From contig BCIK01000002.1 in the NCBI GenBank assembly GCA_039545295.1, positions 1,450,108 to 1,514,107 on the forward strand: DNA of 64,000 nucleotides, in the 5' to 3' direction. Positions 26,236 through 38,236 of the stretch are shown one piece after another. Below the pieces are notes generated by a model. That model made no database searches and was not told the DNA's origin. It was given only the letters and a program-made list of their open reading frames with translations. Source of the stretch: Udeniomyces pyricola. Taxonomy: Eukaryota > Basidiomycota > Tremellomycetes > Cystofilobasidiales > Mrakiaceae. The number at the start of each line of letters is the position of its first letter. The first letter of the stretch is position 1. The position numbers were made by a program, and so were the translations under genes.

Positions 26236-28813
26236 ATGGTCTGGCCTGCACTTCACTTCACTTCATGATCCATCATCCTTCCCCCCAGGCCGGGCGCGGG
26301 GCCGCGGTCCCTGGTCAGCAGATCCATCTGCAGATCTTGCATTCTCTCTCCCCCCCCCCCCCCCCTTGGTTTTTTTTTCCTTTGTTGGTGGTGCTCGACG
26401 CGTTCATGATTCTGGGAACAAGAGCTTGCCATGTATTGACGAAGCTGATGTGGATAAAGGAAATCCGTTACTCACTGTATCAACCAATTCCTACCTACCG
26501 TATATATATCATGCATATACTCTCGATTCCCTCCCATGCACACACCCCCCCCCCCCTCGCCCCACACACACACACACATCTTACTTCCGTAACTCCCTCA
26601 CTCACTCTACACCACAGTCCAAACGTGGTCTTTCCGCTTCGGAGAAACGACTCAAGATGCTCGAGCTTTTACATGAGACTCGGGATTTCTTTCAGCTCAA
26701 AGAGCTCGAGCGACTCGCGCCGAAAGCGAAAGGCATCGGTACGTTACGCTCTTGATCATTTTATTATTATTGTTATTTTCAAGTTTTTTTTTTTTGGGAT
26801 CCGATGTGATGTGTTGTCGCCGTCGTCCTCGGCTGCTGGAACCAAGGGTTTCACACGATGTTGGGTTAGGGATCGGATGGCATATACTACCGTTCATGTA
26901 AGAGCGGGGATCGTACCTCCATGCCTTGGACTGTGCTGATGGTCGATTTTGACCAACCGGGGTCGCCCCGGTTTCGCCATCATGTTTGAACTGATTGACA
27001 TATGGGGGTGTGGGGGGGGGGGGGGGGGGGGGGGGGGGGGAGACGCCGAGGTTCAGTAGCGAAAGAGGGGGACTCCGCGGGGGTTTTGGAGAAGAAGGTG
27101 TGAAGCGTTGAGGATTGATTAGGGGGGGGGGGGGGGGGGGGGGGGGGGTGACTTCTGTCATGTGACCTTGTCGATGTACATCCTACTTTGGGGGTTTTGG
27201 ATACATATCATCCATATCCTTGATCAGTCGCACAGACCGTCAAGGACGTGCTCCAAGAGTTGGTCGATGAAGGATCAGTAAGCTTCGATAAAGTGAGTCT
27301 GACGAATACAAGTGAATGTGCACGTGGATGACTCATGTGTATATGCGGGTCGATTTGGGTGTTCAGCTGTTGCACAACACAAACCTACCCTTGTACCAGG
27401 GAGGCATGTCAAGTCGTATCATGCCTTTTTGAATGATCTTTACTTGATGTTGTGAGGTGGTGATTCGTTGTGAGGAGAGACGAGATGCTGATCTGAATGG
27501 TGGATGGTTCCTATTGACTTCCTCACGATCATTTGGACGGATTTACGGGTAGATCGGAACGAGTAACTGTAAGCAACTAGCTCATTGTAGTTTAGCAATC
27601 TTGACGAACCTCGGTTGTGTAAATTCACGCCACATCGATGGATCAATCAAAATGTCACGTAGAGAAGTGACTGGGGTATTTGGGACGCTAATTGGTCTTC
27701 CTTTTACGATGGGTTATGTTTTTTTGGGGGGTGGGGGGGGGGGGTTCCGAATGATTAGATTATTGGGCTTTCCCATCATCTGCTTTGTCAGTCTACAGAT
27801 GTGACCAGGTTTTTTTTTCCTTCCCTCGACCCGATCTATCCTCATGTGATAGCCAGGTACGTTCTGATCAAAAACACGAACTGACACCTTTCATCGTCTC
27901 CTTTGTCCTTGATTCCTGCCTTCTTCCTTCCTTGCTTGGGGGGGGGGGGGAGGCATCGCGATACGATCATGACCCCGGTCAGAGCATCCAAGGAAGCAAG
28001 CGTCGCTGGGAGACGAGAGGAGTTGGCGTCGCTTCGAAAGAAAGTCGATCTGCTCACCAAGGACATCGAAGATGGGAGAGAAGCGAGATTGGATAGTGTG
28101 AGTGGCAATTCTGGACTTTGGAAAGGGGGGGGGGGAGGAGGGGGAGTGGTTTGAGACAGATTTGAATGAGTTTTTGAAGAGTGATTTTCTTCTCTCTTTT
28201 GCAAATAAAAACAGGAACTTCGAACTGAGCTCTTGGACAACCATACCGAGCTTCAGACGACGCACCACGAGTTGTCGGCCGAACTTGCTATGTACGGCGA
28301 TGCGGATCCACTCGCGTTCGAAACGAAACAGCGGGCGATTCACGTCGCGAGAGACATGGCTGGTCGATGGACCGGTCAGTACAGTTGATTAATCCCCCTC
28401 GTTCGATGCATATCGCCTGCCTGGGGTTTTTCGGTCGGACGAGAATGAAGGAAAAGCTGCAAGAGACATTCAAAGCGCTAATGAAGGTAGTTGGGTCTCC
28501 TCTTCTCTTCGTTTCTTTTCCTTTCCCAAGACGCCGTCTTGGTGTTATTGGCGGATGTCAAAGTGAAGACAGTTGGGATGATGAGTGAGGGTGACATTCG
28601 AGATGCATTTAGGATCGGTCAGTCCCACCTTTTACATATCATCTACACATCTAGACCTCTGTTCAATAAGCAGTAGCTGTCGTCTCGGTTGTTAATCTGG
28701 TACCAGACGTACGCTGCCGGACCGGAGGGGGAGACGCTGACGTCTTCTCATTTCCTCGTTTGATGACTCGGCTTCTAACAGCTGACGACTGGGAAGACGG
28801 TAAGTATGTCTAG
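26236..28813 (+). CDS. MND1: Meiotic nuclear division protein 1 (MND1), Hop2 partner
   Basis: Exons: 26236-26238 (uncertain), 26618-26738, 27228-27292, 27553-27568, 27759-27786, 27983-28097, 28215-28374, 28531-28617, 28782-28813, giving 208 aa against about 205 in animals. MND1 pairs with HOP2 to stimulate Dmc1/Rad51 strand invasion in meiosis. The winged-helix N-terminus reads SKRGLSASEKRLKMLELL and KELERLAPKAKGI. It continues with TVKDVLQELVDEG and IGTSNYYWAFPS, then a coiled coil and the ARDMAGRWTD block. Exons of 16 and 28 bp restore the IGTSNYYWAFPS motif. The initiator is the weak point: the first solid exon begins TCC AAA in phase 0, so an upstream exon ending in a bare ATG is needed. 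ATG at 26236 before GTCTGG fits, but its donor is poor. Intron 2 contains two poly-G runs. Confidence 0.85.
27012..27148 (+). repeat. Two poly-G tracts in MND1 intron 2
   Basis: G29 at 27012-27040 and G27 at 27122-27148 lie about 80 bp apart on the sense strand of one intron. Exact run lengths are doubtful in any assembly. Confidence 0.85.
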
Positions 28814-29596
28814 ACCCACAGGTACTAGTCATGCCATACGTGATCCGCGAGGAACAGACGTGTCATGAAGTTTGGGGATGGGCGTGGGTCAGTTTGTGTA
28901 GACTGTGAACAACCTCTCCTAGTATCATTGCTGATCAATTTCTCGATCATCGAGTCTGTCAGCTTACAGCTAAAGGGACGCTCGACTGCTCTTGGGTGGC
29001 CGTTGCGATCAACGAAGCTGGCGAGTGGGTGTTCTGATGATGACGGTCGATGGGTCATCGAGCTGGTTAAGGGGGACTTGAGCTTTGACTGGTGGTAGGG
29101 GAACTAATTTGCAGATGCTGGAGTGTGATGGTCGATAGTCATTTGAGCCATGCTGTAGCTATAGTAGCCTAGTCCGGGTGGTTAAGGGTTGAGTCTGAGA
29201 CAGTGGCGGGTGAACGCAGGTGATGATCTCTCTTACTCTAAGGTGCTAGTGATATATATGGTTCGTGATATTTGAACGCGGCCTGGTTATCGCCAACGTG
29301 TGCTCACTTAGCGCAAACTGGCCAGTATGTGTTGGTGCAAGATGGTGAGTGATAGAACAAGATGGAAGAACGTTGTGGAAGGCCGACTACGTGGCCGCTG
29401 TCGTGGCGTGTTCCGTGGCAGTCTGCTGGCTGCGCGGCCTCAACTTCGTTTCCCCCTTGTGATCTTTCGATTCCTCGCTTATTCTGTCCCTTTCGCTTCT
29501 GTCGGCTGCCTTTCACCTTGGCTAATATTCCCACTCGCCACTTTCCATTTCTATATCTCTCACCTTCATCCATCCTCCCTTCATATCCTCCACAAC
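28814..29596. other. Intergenic region between MND1 and the PB1-UBA gene
   Basis: 783 bp without a recognisable protein gene. A short stretch at about 29164-29235 resembles the 5' half of a tRNA-Ser but lacks a matching 3' half. CT-rich leader DNA precedes the next ATG. Confidence 0.5.
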
Positions 29597-31672
29597 ATGT
29601 CGACTCATCCAGTCAACTTCAAGATCACTCACCCGAAAGAGCCCGTATGTCCCCTTCGTCCTCTGGTCTCACTGGTCTTCCGCGCACCTACACCGCCACA
29701 AGCAGGGACCACTCGCTTAGCATTCCCACTGATCCCTTCTCACTCGGCCCCTCAACACCTTGCCATCATTTCTCTACCGGTTCTCTTCCTATATCATCCT
29801 TTTGCGTTGTTCATGTTTGCAGCTCGCCCGAAGGCTTAGGTTCACGACACCCCCTTCTTACGCTGCCCTCACTTCCAAGGTCCTTTCCCTCTGGGCCAAT
29901 GAGGAACTGACCGAAAAGACGCTCGCCCTCTCGTACGTGGACGGTCAAGGGGACCGGGTCGTACTTTCGTCAGAAGTGAGATCTCGCACTCGAATCATAA
30001 CCAGCCTCGTTCATCATCCCCTTAGAAAGTGTCCTATTCGTGTGGGACAGCTTCAACGGGGGTTAGGTCAGATCCGATCCCGCTTTCGCCACCCTTTCTT
30101 ACACAATCTATCTGCTTTCTTCCGATTCACCCTACTTCTTGCTCCCATGCTTAGGACGAGATCGAAGCCCTTTACGACGAGCTGCGATCTGAATCGAGGG
30201 AGAAGGACGTCGTCAAGATGAAAGTCACTCTGATGCCCGCCTCTTTCAGCCACCGAGAGCAGGAAGCTCAACGGGATGCTGCGGAAGAGAGCGAGGTGAG
30301 ATTTCCTGATTTTCTTCGTGGGATTTGTGCTGGTTTGAATCATCAGCGACCATAGAAGCTCACAATCTGTCTCGCTTGTTTCGATCATCATACCAATAGG
30401 CCTCAAAGCCCGACACCAACGTTGCTCATACATCCCTCGATTCCTCTTCGACACCTTACGACCTTAACGAACTGCCTTGGGGCAGAACCGAGCAACCTTC
30501 TGATACTCAAGAAACACTTGAGGCAGACGCCCCCGATCCCGACGAGGTCTTCCCTCCCACCGTTCCTTCTGGTCCATCTTCAGCATCAACCCCGGCTCCC
30601 TCGCTCTGGGAGGACCTCTCGACCTTGATTTCGACTGTCTCTGCCTCGCCTGCGCTCGCGACCTTGCTCTCGCGAGCGGCTTCGGGCGCATACACCCCCG
30701 GGTTGGCGGAGCGCGTCGCCTCGGAGCGAGCCAACCTTCAGGAAAGCCTCCATCACGCCAAGGAGACCGTTGACAAGGCTCGAGAAGACGTTGAGAAAAA
30801 GCTGGGCACAGGCGAGGGCGGACTCGGCGACCTCAACGCCGTCCTCGGTGGCCTGGGCAACATGGTTATGGAATCCATCAAGGAGGCGAGTGAATTGAAG
30901 AAGGAGCGCGATGCTACTAGAACTCACGCCAACTTTTCTACGTCTTCGACGACCACCACCGAGGACAAGCCCAAGGAGAAGGCTGAAGCGACTGCGGCTC
31001 CAACGGCCCCTCAAGGGTCCACTCCAACTCCTTGGTGTGCCACTCCTCTTCTTCAGCCCACTCATGGAGATTCAAATCACTTCTGTGACCCCTTCCACCC
31101 TTTCTGTCAGCGGGCTCACGCCGAAAAACACCATGGGCCCTCGCCGTTCGCCCGACCCCAGCCGTCCCATAGCCCTGGCCGCCACCCTCACCACCGGGCT
31201 TTTGCCCCTCCCCCTCCTCCGCCTCCTGCTCCCTCCGTCTCTGTCCCAGTGACCCCCTTCACATTCAAGGCGTCCAAGTTTAGCCCGCCTGCTGGACCTC
31301 CTTCCCTTTTCCAAGGATTCCCGAGTGCGAGCTCGGGTGAGCGTACTATGCCGGGCGGACTCGGCTCCGCTGGCTTTGATCTCAGGCCGTTGCGAAGATC
31401 GACCCCGGCTCGAGAGCTGATGTTTTCTGAAAGACTCATGGAAGTAAATGTCTTTTTCTTTTTGCTTTTCTATCAGAGCACCTATCGACGCTCGGCTAAG
31501 AAAAGATGACAACCGCTGACAACCGATTGCTTTACGAACGATCATCCAGATGGGCTTCGACCGCGAGAAATTCATGGGATACCTTCCCAACTTCTGCCAA
31601 ACGTCCCTTGACGACACTGAAGTCTTGACCATGGTTGTCAAGGAGCTGTTGAAGCAGGAATCCCCCAAGTAG
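29597..31672 (+). CDS. PB1 and UBA-like domain protein (possible p62/NBR1-type autophagy receptor)
   Basis: Exons: 29597-29644, 29823-29975, 30155-30295, 30400-31443, 31550-31672, giving 502 aa. Residues ~5-90 read as a PB1 domain: VNFKITHP with its Lys, then an OPCA-like acidic loop YVDGQGDRVVLSSEDEIEAL. The C-terminus, split by the last intron, reads RLMEMGFDREKF and ends VVKELLKQ, like the UBA domains of NBR1-type proteins. Between them are a charged helix (about 215-275) and a Pro/Ser/His-rich stretch. A WEDL sequence at residues 184-187, among acidic residues, would fit an Atg8-interacting LIR motif. I see neither the ZZ zinc finger of p62/NBR1 nor a clear NBR1 four-tryptophan domain. 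The gene structure is well supported. The receptor role is inferred from architecture only; another PB1 adaptor is possible. Confidence 0.75.
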
Positions 31673-32293
31673 TTTTAGCAGAAGTTTCGCGAATCTTTTT
31701 ATTCGTGGTTTTGTTCTAGTGGTTGTTCATGGTCTTTAATGAACATCGTCCTGACCTGATCTTCCTGTAACGTGTTGTTTCAGTTACATACTTGACTCTT
31801 TTTCTTTCTCCTTTTCTTTTTGTTGCTTCTTCAGCTCGCGTTTTCTCGTTGTATCTGCACCATGGCGTTCCCTCTATTCTACCATTATTTCCTTCTACGC
31901 TTTATGTCTGTGTTTGTGGCGACATGCTTCATGGTTGCCGTTCGATTCGTTCAAATCTTTGTATGGACGTGAGATAGGGCATGGGTCCAACATGAAGAAT
32001 CAAGAAGTAAAGACGCGAAAAAGAAAACCAAAGGAAAAAAAAAGAAAGAAAAAAAAACTTGTGCGCGCATGACCGGCCTCGACGTCATTTGTTGAACGGT
32101 CTCGACGCGTCGGTTTCTCCATAAGACTCAAGTGCCCAAGCAATCGGGTTATGTCTACGCGCGTCTCCCTGTACCGACAACCCTCGCCCCTCTTCAGGTT
32201 CTGCTCCACCACTCTCATTCCCTGACGACGACAACGATAGCTTATCACATCGAAGGCAACAGAACCTTGACCTATTACTTACCCTGACCCATC
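31673..32293. other. Intergenic region between the PB1-UBA gene and EXO1
   Basis: 621 bp of 3' flank and EXO1 promoter with A-rich runs at about 32020-32056. No gene was recognised. Confidence 0.55.
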
Positions 32294-35200
32294 ATGGGTA
32301 TCCAGGGCCTTATCCCGGTCAGCCGACCCTCTACTCTTATTACCCCCCCCCCCCTTGGCTACGCTGCGTGCAACGCGGATTTCGAGCCCCTTCCTCGGAC
32401 TGACTGACTCCATCTTTGATCTTCTCCGAACCGCGCTTTTGCTGAGGATAGATGCTCAAGCCATCGCATACGTGGCGAGATGTCTCGGATTACGCTGGTC
32501 AGACGTACGTGGAGCTTCTAAACGCGCTTGAGGGGAAAGGCTTGCAGGGGGNGGAGGAAGGAGGGGGGGGGGGGTTAGGGCGAGACTGAGCAAGGCGATC
32601 GAACAAACCCCTTTGCGTTTTGGACTTTGCTAATCAATTGGTATCGTGGGGACTTTGGGATTGAAGCCTTGGAATCGATGTGAGTCATGGCTCTCATGCT
32701 CTCATCTTGACGTCTGCTGGCGACTTATCACTGAACTGAGAGAGAAGATCCATGGTAAGTCTAAGACACTGACCCCTTTGTATTCCCTTGCCGTCCACGT
32801 CCTCGCTCGATCGGTCCGCAGGCGTACGTCTGGCTACACAAAGGCGCATATGGGTGTGCAGTCGACCTCGTCCAAGGGAAACAAACGACCAAGTACGTTC
32901 ATCTCTTCCAAAAGCATTGGAGACGTTGAGGTCCGGAGTCAGTTTTCAAGAAATCAAAAGCACGCTTCGGTTGATGATCTGATTGGGTACGGTTCGTTTG
33001 TTTCTACCCATGTCCCCACTTCTTTATTTTTGCTTGGTTGGTGGATTAGGTTTGTGACGTACTGTATGCATCGGGTCAGGCTCCTCAAATATCACGGTGT
33101 GAAGCCTTACATTGTCTTTGACGGCGGACATCTCCCCGCCAAGGCTGGTACAGAAGATGAGCGTGCTCAGTAAGTGGTCAATCAACTCTGAGATTGTTGA
33201 TTATGATAAGCTATAGGCGACTGATGATGTTTTCTCTGCATTCGTGTTGATCTGTTGATCTACTTGTTACCTCTTGGTTTTTTCTTCGTGTGTGACAGGC
33301 GACGAGAAGAGAATTTGGCAAAGGCTAAAGCCCTGGAGCAACAAGGTCGAACGAATGAGGCTCGGGAATTGTATGCCAAGTGTCTAGATGTGAGCCCAGA
33401 AATGGCGTTGCAGTTCATAAAGGTACGTCGGTTTTTCCTCGAAAGGGCGAACCATGCCGCGGAGTCTTTTCTCTTTCTTTTTCCTTCTTTCTTCTTCTTT
33501 TTTCTTGGTTGATGAAGCAGGTGATGGCGTTCCTTTTTGCTGTTCTCCCTCAGGCCTTGCGGGCAGAATCCGTCTCATACATCGTCGCGCCTTACGAGGC
33601 CGACGCCCAATTGGCATTCCTCGAACGCAAAGGACTGGTCGATGGTATCATTACCGAGGACTCGGACCTCCTCGTCTTTGGATGTCGCAACGTGCTCTTC
33701 AAGATGGACAGCGACGGCAAGTGTTGTGAGATTCGACGGGATACGATCGGGTTCGGGAGTGGATCGGGAGGGCGAGGAGGTGAATTTCGGTTTGACGGGT
33801 GGGGGGATCGCGAGTTTCGACATATGGCAGTGAGCTCTTCTGTTTGGTTGCTTGAGGAAAGCGTGCGTGACTTTTGCATGAATCTGGCCCAACTGATCTG
33901 GAGTGCCCNCCCCCCCCCCCCTCTTTCGCCCCCTTCTTCACTATTCTTCTTCTCTCACTACTTCTTTATTCCTCGCTTGTCCCTCGGCCATAGATCCTTT
34001 CTGGCTGCGATTACTTACCTTCTATCAATCGGGTGGGCATCAAAACCGCTCACCGACTTCTTCGCAAGTTCAAGTCGATCGAGAAAGTTCTCCAGCATCT
34101 CCGCCTCGAAGGCTTCGAGGTTCCCGCCGATTACAAACAACGGTTCAGGTTGGCTGAGCTGACGTTTCTGCATCAGAGGGTGTACGATCCCGAGGCGAAG
34201 AGGGTTGTCCCGTTGTCGCCTCTGCCTGATGGGTTCGGAGAAGAGGAAGGCATGTACATTGGCCCGTGAGTCGGGGACACTTTTGCGACTGCAGTCGAGG
34301 ATGGTCAAGAGTGTACCATACTGATCGGACATTAATTTGGGCTGGTTTATCAAGAGATCTCGATCCGCTCATTGCTCAGACGATCGCTTCGGGAGACCGT
34401 AACCCAATCACAAAACTCCTCATCGTTGACCCCTGGCCGTCGCACAAACCCATCAGGATCAAGTCGCCCGTCAAACCTCAAAGTGCCAATCAGACCAAAA
34501 TCAATACGTTCTTTCAAAAGCTCCCTTCGGCTAGTCCTTCCTTCGCCTCACCGTCTTCCCTCAAGCGCAACGCTTCCGCTCCGAATCTTGTCAACCGTAG
34601 ACTTCCGACTGTACACGCTCAACAAATGGCATTTGGTAGTGGAGGAGGAACAAGTGGCGTCATGAGGCTTTCAGACCTTTCTGCCATTGAACACGACAAC
34701 CCGAATACCACTACCGGAATCAAGCGCAAGAGCATTGACGGTCTCTCAAGCATCGCCAGGGGTAAACTCCCTGCTTCGTTCTTTGAATCCGACCTGATTC
34801 CTTCATCGTCTTCAACGGTTCCAGTCGTTCCTCCTCTCAAGAAAAGCAAGTTCTTTTCGACCGAGACTAGTTCGACTCAACAAATTCGACCTCGAGCCTC
34901 GTCTGACGTCACTCATCAGTTCGAAGACAATCGTCCAATCTCACCGACGCAATCTCCTCGCAGCATCAGACAACAGCCTTTTCTTTATATTCCGTCATCG
35001 CCCGAGCATCTCGATGAAGAAGGCGACGATGTCGATGAATTATCTCCACCTCAACATGTCCTTCCAGACGATGTCATGGATCTCGACCTCCTAGATGATC
35101 CCGAACCTTACTTTATCGCCTCGCCTTGCTCGTCAACGACCTCGCCTCCGTCATCTTTCCCTCCCATAGAGGATCAGGGTCAAGCCAAGCCGTTCAAGAC

Positions 35201-37000
35201 GACGAAATCACACGTTCTCGTACCGGCATCCTCGCTTCTTTCGAACGGAATGTGCCTCTCCCCATGTTTGACCGACGAACCCACCGTGGGCCCCCCATCG
35301 CTCGAATGCGTTTCGTCCACCACAGTTAATGCTTCTCCCCCCGGCACTCCTCACGCGATCAAGGCTCGGGGCTCGACGGCAGCCATGAGCGAAGATGGGT
35401 ATATCTCGAGTAGTCCGCCCTGCGTCGTTGCGACGGTCGACGCTAGACGGTCACGGCGAACCCTCGAAGATCGAGATGAACGGTTGGACGATGATGGGCG
35501 TTTGCGAGGTCTAGCAAGCGAGGGCGGTTCAGCGGAAGAGGAAGCGGATGATGGGATCGATCTACGTGAGGTCATGTGTGAGTCAACAACTGGGATCAAC
35601 GCGATTACTGCTACTACTACGATGCCGATGATACGGGGGAGGTCTGTTGCCACCACGGCCGTCGGTCACATCCGCAGAATCGGTCGGTCGGACAGTATCA
35701 TTTCTTCACCGTCGTCTAGCCGATCAAGCTCTGGCCTTCCAGCCGCCGAAGAAAACGCTGTGACCCAGCTAGATGAGGAGGAAGAGGAGGATATCAACGA
35801 GGGTCGAAGGGAAGAAGATGAGAGAGAAGAGCGGAACGAGAACAGGAGGAGAGAAGCTCACATGAGCTCGATCGGCAAGAGTTGGAGGGAGAAATTTGGG
35901 TTCAAGAGTGGAACGAGTCCAATGGTAAGTCAACATTTGACATCTACAAGCTTTGTTCACCTTGGTCTGATCTTTTTTTTTTGTCCTTGTATAGTCGGAT
36001 CTATGTTGAGCAGCGGGACGAAGCTGGTCTATATTGGCAGATGGGACTGACGCTGTCTTTGCTGGTGTTTGATGCATGTCGATTCTAACTTTGCAGGGTC
36101 GTACGTCACTCTATGGTGGATTCGATGCTCTTCAACGCCCTTCTTTAAAGTCCTCCAACTCAACGCCCTCTACGACAACTCGCAAGACGTCCCTTCCCAT
36201 CTACGCGGATACCACGGCGACTCCGACGATAGCAAACCGTCGGCTCGCACCCGCTCGCTCCCTCACGCACGCAACTAAGGAAACGGCTCCCCGAAACTCA
36301 TCCGATCACGTCGGGACTTCAGAACGCCCCGTCGCTGCGGCTTCAATTTCGGATTTACCTCGCGCGGCGAGCCATCGAGATATGGCCTTCACCCATCCCA
36401 ACGTGTCAACGACGACGCCTAAAACGACCTGGCCTCCTCGGTTCGATCTTAGCTTCAATCCGTCCTCTGCCTCATCTTCTAAGCATACTACAACGACCCC
36501 GACGGCGACCGAGAGTTCTCGGATGACTCCTTTGAGTAGGAGAACGGTGTCCTCGGCTCGACTCGGCCACCAGACGGGTGCTCCTTCAAACGAGGAAAGG
36601 AGGCAGATCAAAGTTGCTGAACCGTTCTGTCCAGCGAGTGAGGAGACCGAGTATGAGGAAGACGTGGTCGAAAGCGACGACGAAGGAGTAGTTGGAGTGA
36701 TCCGGGACGAGTCGTCTATCGTCCTAGGCGGCAGTGGTAGTGCCGCTGTTGTTGCGGCAAGCTCGACAAGGAAGAGACTTGAACATTTCCGGTTAGTCGC
36801 TCCGATCTTCTGCTTTGTGACGGGGATTGATGGTTTCCTTTGTGTTGCAATTCGGTTGTGGGAACGTTTTACCAAGTTGTGCTGACTGGCTTGCGACCTC
36901 CTTTCTTTTTCTTTCCGAACGACTCTCTTGTCCTCGCTTCCTTTTCTTTGTCCAATCGTCTTGACTTGATTCGCCACCTAGATTCCGACCAAAACCTTGA
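32294..37000 (+). CDS. EXO1: Exonuclease 1 (XPG/Rad2 family 5'-3' exonuclease)
   Basis: Exons: 32294-32317, 32452-32504, 32667-32679, 32822-32892, 33050-33169, 33299-33422, 33554-33829, 33994-34265, 34355-35924, 36097-36791, 36982-37000, giving 1078 aa. EXO1 resects DNA ends in double-strand break repair and degrades strands in mismatch repair. The start MGIQGLIP is typical. XPG-N shows LGIDAYVWLHKGAYG and YIVFDGGHLPAK. XPG-I shows APYEADAQL and ITEDSDLLVFG, then SGCDYL and the helix-hairpin VGIKTAHRLLRKF. All expected acidic metal ligands are present. A 13-bp exon 3 supplies LGID. The core ends near residue 318. A PIP-box-like QTKINTFF follows at 364-371, then about 700 Ser/Thr-rich, acidic, presumably disordered residues, so it is longer than human EXO1 (about 850 aa). 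The 19-bp last exon is inferred from phase. Confidence 0.93.
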
Positions 37001-38236
37001 TCTTGCTATCCCATCTCGTTTCCTTCTCGACCCTCCCATCTTGTTTTGTCAAACGTCATCTTCTGGCGTTCGGAGGAATTATCCTCTCTTCTGTTCATTT
37101 CAATGTCACATCAACTTTTTTTGGGAGGGAGAGAGGGGGGGGGGGGGGAAATTCCATACCAGGACACTTTATCTTCAATCTTTTCTTCTTCATTATATTC
37201 GTCTCTATTCCTATCTATATCCGCTCAAAATCGTATTTCTTCCTCATCGTTCTTAATCTCGATCCATCTCTCCCAGCTTCGTCTCATTTCCAATATCTCT
37301 CCCCCCCCCCCCCTTCTTTCCCCTCCCCTCAACCCTGCATAAGTCTTCGCCAACTTCGTTCGCACTCACATTCTTTCTCCCTCACTAGGTCTTATCTTTT
37401 CGCACTCGTTGCAACCACATGATGGGCTCCACTACTGTACAAGCACTTTCGATTCTCAGTTTCAAACAAAACAAAAAAACAAGTCCTCCGGCCTGTCTGC
37501 AACCTTGAAGCTATCATCTCTCCTCCGCCATGCAGCTATCAGCAGCGTGCGTGTCGAATATTTATATGCATATATATTCCCCCCCCCCTCCCCCCTCCTC
37601 TCCCCCTCGTTTTTATCTGCATAAATGTCTTGACTTGGTCGCCCTTAGATGTGAGAAATGAATATATATATTTATATTGAAAAAAAAAAGACCTCTCAAA
37701 CGTCATCTCGAATCGGGAGGCAACGTGTACGATTGATGATTGATGATCAGAATGCCTGCATGCCACTTTACATGTTTTCTTTCTTTCTTTCTTTCTTTCT
37801 TTCTATTCTTTTCTTTTCACTTTCCCTTTGTCATTCTCGATTGGTTGCCAAGGGGTGAGCATGGTCTCGATCTGGAGCCGTTCGAGATCCGTATTTATCC
37901 GAACCCTCGGCAGAGAGGGAGAGCAATATATGTGTATATATTAGACTAGAATGTCCCTCTTGACCTCGTTTCTTTCCTGAACTTTGAGACGAACAAATCC
38001 TCCCCCTCCCCCCCTCCCTCCCCCCTTGCTCGTCCCCCTAAAGAAAGAACATAGCCACTTTGGTCTTTCTAACTACTGATCACCCCAAACCTCTTCTCCT
38101 TCTCACCTCCTACCATTTCTCCGACTGTCCAACGGGCATCCAAGTATAGCCTCCGGCGCGATCATGTCGTCATGTGTCAAATATTGGTCCGTATATGTGA
38201 CTTGGGATGGAAAGAGGCATGTATACATCCCGTTCT
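37001..38236. other. Convergent intergenic region (EXO1 / HbrB-like gene)
   Basis: About 1.2 kb includes a poly-G run at about 37137-37148, a poly-C run at about 37303-37313, a (CTTT)n tract at 37777-37803 and short TA runs. No gene was recognised. Confidence 0.6.
37777..37803. repeat. (CTTT)n microsatellite
   Basis: About six perfect CTTT units in the convergent intergenic region. Confidence 0.9.

Noticed and set aside
30586..31065. Minus-strand frame opposite the PB1-UBA gene
   Set aside because: It is an antisense shadow of exon 4. The plus frame has domain matches and consistent splicing.
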